This document shows positions 7,130 through 14,942 of a stretch of DNA of 64,000 bases, piece by piece. Made by a program: the position numbers and the translations under genes. The stretch lies in assembly GCF_019402665.1 (NCBI RefSeq), contig NZ_VSST01000021.1, positions 1-64,000 of the forward strand, read 5' to 3'. The stretch comes from Bradyrhizobium canariense (GTDB lineage: Bacteria > Pseudomonadota > Alphaproteobacteria > Rhizobiales > Xanthobacteraceae). Within the stretch, counting starts at the first letter, position 1. Every line of letters begins with the position of its first letter. Under the pieces are notes generated by a model, which did no database searches, was not told the origin of the DNA, and worked only from the letters and a program-made list of their open reading frames with translations.

Positions 7130-9666
7130 GGAACGCCTCCACCACCGAGAGGCTGAAGCCGCTGCTGATCGCGACGATCGCAGTCATCGCACTGCCCTTC
7201 CTGCTGAGGGCATTTGGACTGTCGCTCAACACCGGCACCTGGATCGTCGGGCTCGCGATCGCGACGATGGGGCTGAATCTCTGCATCGGCTATACTGGCC
7301 TCGTCTCGTTCGGCCACAGCGCCTGGTTCGGCATCGGCGCCTATGCCGCCGGCCTGATCCAGCTTCGATACTTTTCCGGCGAGATCTGGCTGCCGCTGCT
7401 GGGATCGATGATCGTCGTCGCGATCGCAGCGAGCGCAACGGGAATGCTGATCCTGCGCCGGCGCGGCGTCTACTTCTCACTGCTGACGCTGGCGCTCGCG
7501 GCACTGGTCTACACCACCGCCTTCCGCTGGACGAGCCTGACCGGCGGCGAGGACGGGCTTGGCGGCTTGAAGCGCGGCGGCATCGGCCCCGTCAGGTTCG
7601 ACAGTGCGCTCAACTATTACGCCGTGGTCGCGGCGGTCGGACTCGCCGTGCTCTACGTCCTCATGCGCCTCGTGCGCTCGCCATTCGGTCACGTGCTGAT
7701 GGCGATCCGCGAGAACCAGTTGCGCGCGAGCTTTCAGGGTTATCCGGTCGAGCGCTACAAGCTCGCCGTGTTCGTGATCTCCGCTGTCGTCACCGGCCTT
7801 GCCGGCGCTCTGATCGGGTTCCTCAACTATCTCGTCTCGGCCGAAGCCGTCTCGGTGCCGTTCGCGGGTGAGCTGCTGGCAATGGTGGTGATCGGCGGCA
7901 TGCGCAGCCTGCTCGGCCCCGCGCTGGGCGCGCTGTTCTTCATCCTGTTCCGCGAACTGTTCTCGATCTGGACGTCGGACTGGCTGTTCTGGTTCGGCCT
8001 CGCCTTCGTGGCCTTCGTGATGTATTCGCCCGGCGGACTCGTCGGCATCGGTGCGCTGATTATGCGGCGTCTCAATCCGCCCGCTGAAGAGTCCGCCGCG
8101 ATGAGCCGGCGCAAGATCTATGACGGCCTGCCGCTGCCCGATTTCCTGCGGCCGGAGGCCCTGAAGGGCACGGTGCTCGAGGTCAGCGGTGTGTCGCGAA
8201 AGTTCGGCGGCATTCGCGCGGTCGAGAATGCGAGCATCACGGTCGCCGCCGGCGAGATCCACGCGCTGATCGGCCCGAACGGGGCCGGCAAGACCACGCT
8301 GTTCAACCTGGTCTCCGGCCTCTACGCGCCCGACCGGGGCACGATCCGCCTTCAGGGCCGCGACATCGCCGGCGTGCCGGCGAACCTGATCTGCCATCAG
8401 GGGCTGGCGCGCTCGTTCCAGATCACCAACCTGTTTCGCGGGTTGACGATCTACGAGAATTTGCGTCTGTCGCTGCAGGCACGGCGGCCAATGCGCTTCA
8501 ACATCTGGAACGACATCGACGCCTACGAGGACATCCACGCCGAGACCGCTGCGCTGACAAAATTCCTCGGGCTCGAGGGCATCGAGGAGATCGAGGGCGG
8601 CGAGCTCTCCTATGGCGGGCAGCGCCTGGTCGATCTCGGCATTGCGCTCGGCAGTAAGCCGCAGGTGCTGCTCCTCGACGAACCGCTCGCGGGTCTTGCC
8701 GCGACTGAGCGCGAACGCGTCTCCCGCCTCGTCAAGAACATCGCGGCGAACATTCCGGTGCTGATCGTCGAGCACGACATCGATCGCGTGCTCGGCTTCT
8801 CGCAGACGGTGACCGTGATGAACCAGGGCGAGGTACTGATGTCCGACTGCCCGAAGGCGGTTCGTGTCGATCTGCGAGTGCAGGAGATCTACACCGGCAA
8901 GGGCATCCCCGCCGTCGCGGATCGGCGCAGCATTGAGGCCGCTGGCGGGTCCCGGACGGTGCTCCGGCTCGATGGCGTCAACACCTTCTACGGCAAGAGC
9001 CACATCCTCACTGACGCTGCGCTCGACGTGCGCGAAGGCGAGATCGTCGCGCTGCTCGGCCGCAACGGCGCCGGCAAGTCGACACTGCTCAAGTCCATCG
9101 CAGGCCTCGCGCCGCCAGCCTCAGGGACCATCGACTATCGCGGCACCGACATCGCGCTCCTCCCGGCGCCCGACATCGCGCGCCGCGGCGTCGGCTATGT
9201 GCCGCAGGGGCGCGGCCTGTTCGCCGGCATGACCGTGCGCGAAAACCTTGCGCTCGGCCGCCTCGCCCGCAAGACCGATGGCAGCGACGGCGTGGTCTGG
9301 GATGAAGACCAGATTCTGCAATACTTCCCGCGCCTGAAGGAGCGTCTGAACGTCGCCGCCGACTATCTCTCCGGCGGCGAGCAGCAGATGGTCGCGGTCG
9401 CCCGCGCGATGTCGGGCAATGTCCGCCTTCTGCTGCTCGACGAGCCATTCGAAGGCCTTGCGCCGGCAGTGACGCTGGAGCTGTTCAAAGTGTTCGATCA
9501 GCTTCGCAAGCACATGTCGATCGTGATCGTGGAGCATAATCTCGATATCGTGCTCGCGCTCGCCGACCGCGTCTTCGTGCTAGAACGCGGCGCGGTGTTT
9601 CATACGGGACCGGCGATGCCGCTTTTGACGAACGTCAATTATCGCAAGCAGATCCTTTGGCTGTAG
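7126..9666 (+). CDS. Fused LivM permease, LivG ATPase and LivF ATPase
   Basis: A single uninterrupted frame of 846 codons starts at the ATG overlapping livH and ends TAG at 9664-9666. Residues 1 to about 320 are a LivM permease (IGYTGLVSFGHSAWFGIGAY, later SPFGHVLMAIRENQLRA). After a linker containing MSRRKIYDGLPLPDFL, residues about 345-585 form a LivG ATPase with Walker A GPNGAGKTT, signature LSYGGQ, Walker B VLLLDEPLAGL and switch EHD. Residues about 605-846 form a LivF ATPase with GRNGAGKST, LSGGEQQM, LLLLDEPFEGL and EHN. All catalytic motifs are intact, so both ATPase sites should work. An ATG at 8101 could start an independent LivG but no stop separates the parts. Fusion fixes a 1:1:1 ratio of the three domains. 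Confidence 0.93.
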   Translation: MRNASTTERLKPLLIATIAVIALPFLLRAFGLSLNTGTWIVGLAIATMGLNLCIGYTGLVSFGHSAWFGIGAYAAGLIQLRYFSGEIWLPLLGSMIVVAIAASATGMLILRRRGVYFSLLTLALAALVYTTAFRWTSLTGGEDGLGGLKRGGIGPVRFDSALNYYAVVAAVGLAVLYVLMRLVRSPFGHVLMAIRENQLRASFQGYPVERYKLAVFVISAVVTGLAGALIGFLNYLVSAEAVSVPFAGELLAMVVIGGMRSLLGPALGALFFILFRELFSIWTSDWLFWFGLAFVAFVMYSPGGLVGIGALIMRRLNPPAEESAAMSRRKIYDGLPLPDFLRPEALKGTVLEVSGVSRKFGGIRAVENASITVAAGEIHALIGPNGAGKTTLFNLVSGLYAPDRGTIRLQGRDIAGVPANLICHQGLARSFQITNLFRGLTIYENLRLSLQARRPMRFNIWNDIDAYEDIHAETAALTKFLGLEGIEEIEGGELSYGGQRLVDLGIALGSKPQVLLLDEPLAGLAATERERVSRLVKNIAANIPVLIVEHDIDRVLGFSQTVTVMNQGEVLMSDCPKAVRVDLRVQEIYTGKGIPAVADRRSIEAAGGSRTVLRLDGVNTFYGKSHILTDAALDVREGEIVALLGRNGAGKSTLLKSIAGLAPPASGTIDYRGTDIALLPAPDIARRGVGYVPQGRGLFAGMTVRENLALGRLARKTDGSDGVVWDEDQILQYFPRLKERLNVAADYLSGGEQQMVAVARAMSGNVRLLLLDEPFEGLAPAVTLELFKVFDQLRKHMSIVIVEHNLDIVLALADRVFVLERGAVFHTGPAMPLLTNVNYRKQILWL

Positions 9667-9829
9667 AGCAGGAGGTTGCGCCTAGGAAAGGCAAGCGCTT
9701 ACGGCTCGAACACCAAGTCGCGGTCTACAAGTTGGGAATCGGACTGAGATGCAAATGACCGTCGGGCAAACATCGCAGCCAAAGTCTGGCGGATACGCGA
9801 CCAGAGTGCTGCCGTGACGAGTGTTCCCT

Positions 9830-9845
9830 CTCACCGGCGGGTGAG
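9830..9845. terminator. Small hairpin between convergent genes
   Basis: CTCACC-GGCG-GGTGAG is a perfect 6-bp stem with a 4-base loop. It lies between the convergent LivMGF and DUF5666 genes. There is no U-tract on either strand, so termination is only a guess. Confidence 0.25.
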
Positions 9846-9881
9846 CTGAACATCGCAGCTTCAATTCACATCATTCGGCGC

Positions 9882-11090
9882 TTAGCGCCGGCCGCCGCCC
9901 ATCCCGCCTCCGGGACCTCCGAAGCCCCCTCCACCCATTCCACCGCCCGGCCCAATGGGACCGCCGCTGGGCGCGCCGAAGCCGCCGGGGCCCGAGGGAC
10001 CGCCAGGCCCTTGCCCTGTCGGAGCTGAGCCAGGCGCTGGGCCGGGGCTCGATCCCGGCGCAGTCGTCCCCGGCACGACGGGCTGGCTGCCGCCAGGCGT
10101 TGTCGCGGGACGATTTGGATGCAGGATTGAGCCACCCGGCGAGCGTCCGGTATTGCCTGCGCCGCCCGGCCCTTGCGGTGGCGATCCCGGGCCTGGGCCG
10201 ATCGCTCGAGCCGAATCGACTTGAAGACCACGCGCGCGATCGAACGCGCCGTTGACCACCATGCGGGCTTCGCCGGCCGCCGGGCCAAAGCGCGAGCCGT
10301 CACGGGCAATGAGCCCCGAGCCAAGCTGGAGGTTCGATCCCGACCGCTGCACATAAGCCTCGATCGACAGGCGGCTCGCGCCGGCAAGATCCGAGAAATC
10401 GTCGATCCGCGTGCGCAACGCCTGCATCGCGCCCTGGCGCGAGCTGCCCTCAATCTGGACGCGCTGGCCGACCAACTGCGGATCGACACCGTTCAGCTTC
10501 AGTCCGCCGATACGCAGGCCATCGGGCCCGCGCTCGACCAGCCCGGTGACACGCTCGGCCGTCCCGCGCCGCGGCTCGACCAGACTGGCGACGATCACGC
10601 CATCGGTCCGGCGCAGGCCGTAGACGGCTACCTGCGTGCCCGCGCGAAGCTTTTTCTCCTTGTCGCTTGCGACGATCTTCTGGCCGAGCACTGTCAGCTC
10701 GTTGCCCTTCACCGCTTCGATCGGACCGGCGACCTCGCTTGCGATCGTGATGTTGCGCGTCACGAGCGTGCCGTCGGCCTGTCGGGTCGCAACCACGCGC
10801 GCGAGCTGACCGATGCGCAGGGCCTTGAGGCCCGCGGCCTCGCCGTCGATCCTGACAGGCACGTCGTCCGCATAAGTGATGCGCTCGCCGTTGACGTAGA
10901 TGCTGCCAAACCGCTGGATCAGGCCGACGATGCCGGTGCCGCCAATACCGTGGTCGTCACCGCGCTTGATTCCCGTGCCGCCAATGCCCTGATCGGTGCC
11001 GCGCTTGACCTGCGCGTGGGCGATCGCCGTTCCGGCGAGCCAGAATCCCGTCAGCAGCAGACGGCGGGAGAGGAGCGGCGGCCGGCTCAT
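9882..11090 (-). CDS. Exported DUF5666-type protein with Gly/Pro-rich tail
   Basis: This 402-residue protein has a signal-like start (RRLLLTGFWLAGTAIAHAQ). Two adjacent 13-residue repeats follow at about 29-54, of pattern KRG(T/D)D(Q/H)GIGGTGI. Several small beta-barrel modules of the DUF5666 kind come next, seen as repeated GERITY, GNELTVLGQKI and GPDGLRIGGLKL segments. The last 100 residues are glycine and proline rich, ending GGGMGGGRR, and are probably disordered. It is very likely periplasmic or surface-bound. Its start codon overlaps the stop of the DUF6502 gene (ATGA at 11087-11090), so the two are co-translated. Function of the family is not known to me. The Gly-rich tail raises the GC content locally but no frameshift is evident. 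Confidence 0.8.
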   Translation of the reverse strand: MSRPPLLSRRLLLTGFWLAGTAIAHAQVKRGTDQGIGGTGIKRGDDHGIGGTGIVGLIQRFGSIYVNGERITYADDVPVRIDGEAAGLKALRIGQLARVVATRQADGTLVTRNITIASEVAGPIEAVKGNELTVLGQKIVASDKEKKLRAGTQVAVYGLRRTDGVIVASLVEPRRGTAERVTGLVERGPDGLRIGGLKLNGVDPQLVGQRVQIEGSSRQGAMQALRTRIDDFSDLAGASRLSIEAYVQRSGSNLQLGSGLIARDGSRFGPAAGEARMVVNGAFDRARGLQVDSARAIGPGPGSPPQGPGGAGNTGRSPGGSILHPNRPATTPGGSQPVVPGTTAPGSSPGPAPGSAPTGQGPGGPSGPGGFGAPSGGPIGPGGGMGGGGFGGPGGGMGGGRR

Positions 11091-11989
11091 GACGAACCAC
11101 CCTCCTTGCCACCTTCCTTGACGTTTTCCTTGGCGCCTCCCTTGGCCTGCCCCTCCTCATCGACAGCCTCGCTGTAGATGTAGATGCCGAAGTTCCAGCG
11201 GGCATTGCCGCCCTTGTCCTTTGCGAGCGCGCGGTTGGCCTCGCGGTTGGCGGTCTTCAGTGCGTCCATCGCGAGCTCGCGCGAGCGCGCCTCGAGCTTC
11301 AGTGCCAGCTTCGGCGAGATATTGTTGTAGTGCACCGCGCGTTCGAGGAAGCGCGGCGCGGCACCTGAGACATTTTGCTCGGCGGCGGCGATATGATCGT
11401 GCAGATTGCGGCCGAGATAGTGCCATTTGCTGTCGTCCTCGCCTGATGGGACGAAAGCGGCCTCGACCAGCTCGATCTCATCGGTGTCGTTGATGGTAAC
11501 GAGCTTGCGGTCGATCCATTCGTCCAGCACCGCGCGCGGGCGCACGTCCTTGGTGACGGAGGCGACGAGCTGCTCGAACGACGGTGCATCGCCTTCCGCC
11601 GTGCGCGGCAGCGCCAGCGGCTCGCCCCTCGCATCGGTGAACTCCGGCGCGGCAAGCCAGCGCGCGATCACGGCGCTCGTCAGCGACACCGCGGCCGGCG
11701 TCTCGTGCACGGGCGCGCCTGCGCCGCGCAGCCGCGCCACCTCCTTGCGGTGAATGCCGGTGAGCAGGCTGACGCGGCTGTCGGTCTGCTCCTTCCCCTC
11801 CAGCGCGAAATCGTGCTCGGCGACGTTGACGAACAGCTCGCGAAGCAATTGCGCCAAGGCCGGAAAGGTCATGCCGCTGCGAACGCAGAGCCGCACCAAC
11901 GGGCGCAGCAGCCGTGCCAGCGGCGCGTGTAGCTTCGCGGCGGCATTCGGCTGGGGTACCGCTGCTTTGGGCCCGGACTTGGCATTCAT
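11087..11989 (-). CDS. DUF6502-family protein
   Basis: This 300-residue cytoplasmic protein begins, after a short alanine-rich tail, with LARLLRPLVRLCVRSGMTFP and LAQLLRELFVNVAE. Next comes DSRVSLLTGIHRKEVARL, which looks like a helix-turn-helix region, as is typical of DUF6502. The remainder is helical and ends in a low-complexity Gly/Lys tail. It is coupled by a 4-base overlap to the exported DUF5666 protein. I infer a DNA-binding or regulatory role from the N-terminal region and from inverted repeats directly upstream (12014-12030), but this is untested. A structural role cannot be excluded. Confidence 0.8.
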   Translation of the reverse strand: MNAKSGPKAAVPQPNAAAKLHAPLARLLRPLVRLCVRSGMTFPALAQLLRELFVNVAEHDFALEGKEQTDSRVSLLTGIHRKEVARLRGAGAPVHETPAAVSLTSAVIARWLAAPEFTDARGEPLALPRTAEGDAPSFEQLVASVTKDVRPRAVLDEWIDRKLVTINDTDEIELVEAAFVPSGEDDSKWHYLGRNLHDHIAAAEQNVSGAAPRFLERAVHYNNISPKLALKLEARSRELAMDALKTANREANRALAKDKGGNARWNFGIYIYSEAVDEEGQAKGGAKENVKEGGKEGGSS

Positions 11990-12013
11990 GTCCTGATTTT
12001 AACGGCGGCCCGC

Positions 12014-12068
12014 GTGGGACACAATCCCACTTTTTTGCTCCACCGGTTGACGTGGTAATTTTTCCCAC
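12014..12068. promoter_or_regulatory. Repeated GTGGGA/TCCCAC elements in the divergent promoter region
   Basis: GTGGGA at 12014-12019 and TCCCAC at 12025-12030 form a perfect 6-bp inverted repeat with 5-bp spacing. A third copy, TCCCAC, lies at 12063-12068 inside the spacer of the plus-strand promoter. The copies sit between the DUF6502 gene and the polysaccharide cluster, where an operator for either is expected. Confidence 0.45.
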
Positions 12069-12075
12069 GTATAAG
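12047..12075 (+). promoter_or_regulatory. Sigma-70-like promoter of the polysaccharide cluster
   Basis: TTGACG at 12047-12052 and TATAAG at 12070-12075 are separated by 17 bases; each box matches consensus at five of six positions. A transcript would begin near 12082, about 32 bases before the small membrane peptide gene. Confidence 0.65.
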
Positions 12076-12113
12076 AGACGGCACTGAGGACGCGACTTGA
12101 AGGGACATTGACC

Positions 12114-12275
12114 ATGGCCAACCGCCTGGCCCGCATTTCCAGTTCACCGCTTGCCGCTCCGATCCCCGATCGCCGCCACGGCGAGGCCGAGCCGATGCTA
12201 CCGGCGCTCGTCCGCGGCGTGGTCTTCATCGCCGTGCTCGCCGCGCCGTTCCTGGCCGCACTTCTCACGGGTTGA
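12114..12275 (+). CDS. Small membrane peptide (53 residues)
   Basis: An ATG at 12114 is preceded by AGGGA and opens a 53-codon frame ending in TGA at 12273-12275. The product starts MANRLARISSSPLAAP and has one hydrophobic segment near the C terminus, ALVRGVVFIAVLAAPFLAAL, so a single-pass inner-membrane peptide is likely. It lies directly behind a good promoter and only six bases before the next gene, the usual place for a real first gene. I do not recognise a family. It could help assemble the export complex encoded next, or simply couple translation of the following gene. Confidence 0.55.
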   Translation: MANRLARISSSPLAAPIPDRRHGEAEPMLPALVRGVVFIAVLAAPFLAALLTG

Positions 12276-12281
12276 TGCCAC

Positions 12282-14204
12282 ATGAATGCGACAAGCGACT
12301 CCGCGCACCGGCCCTCGGTGCTGCACATCTTCAAGATCTATTATCCCGACCTGTTCGGTGGCACGCTTACGGTGATCCGCGACATCTGCGCGAGCCTGAA
12401 AGAGACCTTCACCTCCGCCGCGCTGGTTTGCTCGCAAGCGGGCAAGCGATGCGACACGGTTGGTGAGGTCGAGGTGGAGCGGGTCCGCTCGTTCGGCAAC
12501 GTGTTGTCGCTGCCGGCGGCCCCCTCTTATCCCTGGCGGCTATGGCGGAGGATTCCCAAACACGATCTGCTGGCGCTCCACGCCCCCTTCCCGCTCGCCG
12601 ATCTCGTCTTCGCCTTCGGCTTTGGCCGCAGCCGGCCGCTGGTCGTGCACTGGCATGCCGACATCGTCACCCATGCGGGCCTGCGCCGGTTCATCGAGCC
12701 GTTGATGCGGCGGACCCTGCGCCGCGCCAAGGCGATCATCGTTTCCGATCGCGTGCTGGTCGACGAGACCCCGCTGCTGCGCGAATTCGGGGACAAATGC
12801 CACGTCGTGCCGTTCGGCATCAACACCATCGCCTACGACTATCCGAACATCGCACCAAATCACGTCAACGATCGCGGCCGCCTCGTGCTCGCCTGCGGCC
12901 GGCTGGTGCCTTACAAGGGCTTTGACGTCTTGATCCGCGCCGCCGCAGGCCGCCAGTTCGAGGTCTGGATCATCGGCGAAGGCTCCGAGCGGCCGAGGCT
13001 CGAGCAGCTGGTCCGCGATCTCGGTCTCGGTGATCGCGTCCGCCTAATCGGCTCGGTGAAGGATTGCGAGCGCATCAAGCTGATGTGCCTCGCCGACGTC
13101 TTCGTGATGCCCTCCGTGACCAATGCCGAGACCTTCGGCCTCGTCCAGCTCGAAGCCATGGCCGCCGGCCGTCCGGTCGTCAACACCGCGCTCGACACTG
13201 CGGTGCCGCGCGTCGCCCGCCACGGCATGGAAGCCATCACCGTCCCGCCGGGCGACGCCGAGAAGCTCGGCGAGGCCATCGACACTCTGGTGAACGACCC
13301 CGAACGACGTCGCCGCATGGGGCTTGCGGCCCGGATGCGGGCGCAGACCCGCTATTCCGCCGCAGCCTTCAAGAAAGGCATGGAGACCGTCTATCGCGAC
13401 GCTCTCACCGCCTCCTGCAAGGAGCCGTCGACCGCCGCCGCGCCGCAGACGACCGGCTGGCTGGACAGCGTGCGGATCGCGGCGGCGCTAGCCTGGTCCG
13501 ACATGCGCCACCGCTATGTGCGCTCGCTGCTCGGTCCGTTCTGGATGTCGCTCCAGATGGCGATCGTGGTCGCGGTGCTGGGCTCGGTGATCGGTCAGAT
13601 GTCGAACACCGACATGCTGACGCGCCTGCCGATGCTGGCGGTGTCGATGACGGCCTGGACTTTCCTCAACGGCGTCGTGCTCGATGCGACCACGGCGCTC
13701 CAGAACTCCGCGAGCCTGATCCGCGATCGGGCGCTGCCGCCGGTGATCTTCCTGCTGCAATGCACCTTTCGCCAGGCGCTGTTCGCACTGCATAACGCCT
13801 GCGTGCCGCTGGTGTTGTGGCTCGCGCTGTCGCGGCACGACCTCTCCCACACGCTGGCGGCGCTGCCGGGCCTGCTACTGTTCGTCGCCTGCACCTTTGC
13901 CCTGAGCCTGGTCCTCGGCGCCACGGCGACGCGCTATCGTGACCTCAAGCCGATCATCGAATCCACCATGATGCTCGCCTTCCTCGCCTCGCCCGTGATC
14001 TGGTCATCGGACATCATCAATCACCGCTCGACGGTGATGCGGCTCAATCCGCTGACGCATCTGTTCGCGGTGTGGCGCGAGCCGCTTGCGGGCGCCTCCA
14101 TCGATCCCGGCAGCATCGTCTACGTCCTGATCACGCTGGCGCTGCTTATCCTTGCGAGCGCGCTGACGCTGGTCCACCTGCGCAAAGCTGCCTTCTGGAT
14201 TTGA
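12282..14204 (+). CDS. Glycosyltransferase (GT4-like) fused to polysaccharide ABC-2 export permease
   Basis: The 640-residue protein joins two proteins that are normally separate. Residues 1 to about 370 are a GT-B glycosyltransferase. The nucleotide-sugar-binding half is seen in ACGRLVPYKGFDVLIRA, WIIGEGSERPRLEQL and the EX7E-type segment NAETFGLVQLEAMAAGRPVV. From about residue 390 the ABC-2 membrane domain of KpsM/Wzm type begins with LAWSDMRHRYVRSLLGPFW, followed by about six membrane segments to the C terminus (HLRKAAFWI). No stop or frameshift separates the halves. The matching ATPase follows three bases later. The fusion would place a sugar-adding enzyme at the mouth of the exporter. 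It acts in assembly and export of a surface polysaccharide; the sugar is unknown. Confidence 0.9.
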   Translation: MNATSDSAHRPSVLHIFKIYYPDLFGGTLTVIRDICASLKETFTSAALVCSQAGKRCDTVGEVEVERVRSFGNVLSLPAAPSYPWRLWRRIPKHDLLALHAPFPLADLVFAFGFGRSRPLVVHWHADIVTHAGLRRFIEPLMRRTLRRAKAIIVSDRVLVDETPLLREFGDKCHVVPFGINTIAYDYPNIAPNHVNDRGRLVLACGRLVPYKGFDVLIRAAAGRQFEVWIIGEGSERPRLEQLVRDLGLGDRVRLIGSVKDCERIKLMCLADVFVMPSVTNAETFGLVQLEAMAAGRPVVNTALDTAVPRVARHGMEAITVPPGDAEKLGEAIDTLVNDPERRRRMGLAARMRAQTRYSAAAFKKGMETVYRDALTASCKEPSTAAAPQTTGWLDSVRIAAALAWSDMRHRYVRSLLGPFWMSLQMAIVVAVLGSVIGQMSNTDMLTRLPMLAVSMTAWTFLNGVVLDATTALQNSASLIRDRALPPVIFLLQCTFRQALFALHNACVPLVLWLALSRHDLSHTLAALPGLLLFVACTFALSLVLGATATRYRDLKPIIESTMMLAFLASPVIWSSDIINHRSTVMRLNPLTHLFAVWREPLAGASIDPGSIVYVLITLALLILASALTLVHLRKAAFWI

Positions 14205-14207
14205 CGC

Positions 14208-14942
14208 ATGGTCTCGATCAGCCTGCACAACGTCTGTCTCGATTATCCGCTCTACGGCGCCTACGACTTCTCGCTGAAGCGACGACTGCTCGGCCATCTC
14301 ATCCGCGAGCCGGGCGAGACGCGGATCATTCGCGCCATCGACAATTTCACGATCGAGGCCGAAGCCGGCGCCCGCATCGGGCTCGCCGGACCCAACGGCT
14401 CCGGCAAGTCGACGCTGCTGCGGCTGATCGCCGGCGTCTACCCGCTGAGCAGTGGCCGCGTCACGGTTCGAGGCAACGTCGTGCCCCTGCTCGGTCTGAA
14501 TGCCGGCGTCAACCTGGACTTCGTGGCGGAGGACAATATCGCGCTACTGCTGCGGATCAGCGGCCGCAAGCCGATCCGCAGCGTGATTGACGATATCTGG
14601 GCCTTCACCGAGCTCGAGCCGCGCATGCAGCGGCTGCCGTTGCGGATGTTTTCCTCGGGGATGCTGATGCGGGTGCTGTTCGCGACCGCCACCGCCTTCC
14701 CGGCCGACATCCTGCTGCTCGACGAATGGCTCAGTGTCGTCGACGAGCACTTTGCGGAGAAGGCCGAGCGGCGGCTGCAAAACCTGGTCTCGCAGGCGGC
14801 GATCGTGATCATCGCCTCACACGACCAGCAGCTGCTGCGCCGCACCTGCTCCAGCATCATCACCCTCGATCACGGCCGCATCGCCTCGACCATCGCGGTC
14901 GAGCCGCCAGCCACCCTCGATCTACGCGAGAAACGCGCATGA
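14208..14942 (+). CDS. Polysaccharide export ABC ATPase (KpsT/Wzt-like)
   Basis: This 244-residue ATPase has Walker A GPNGSGKST, a degenerate signature MFSSGML as usual in polysaccharide exporters, Walker B ILLLDEWLSVVD and the switch histidine in IASHDQQLL. It begins with LHNVCLDYPLYGAYDFSLKR, typical of KpsT/Wzt. It lacks the C-terminal carbohydrate-binding domain of O-antigen Wzt proteins, so it is closer to the capsule type. It pairs with the ABC-2 half of the preceding fusion protein. Its stop overlaps the next ATG (14939-14942), which suggests one operon. Confidence 0.92.
   Translation: MVSISLHNVCLDYPLYGAYDFSLKRRLLGHLIREPGETRIIRAIDNFTIEAEAGARIGLAGPNGSGKSTLLRLIAGVYPLSSGRVTVRGNVVPLLGLNAGVNLDFVAEDNIALLLRISGRKPIRSVIDDIWAFTELEPRMQRLPLRMFSSGMLMRVLFATATAFPADILLLDEWLSVVDEHFAEKAERRLQNLVSQAAIVIIASHDQQLLRRTCSSIITLDHGRIASTIAVEPPATLDLREKRA

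Noticed and set aside
7477..9003. 508-codon minus-strand frame opposite LivMGF
   Set aside because: Same antisense character; the plus strand shows complete ABC motifs over the interval.
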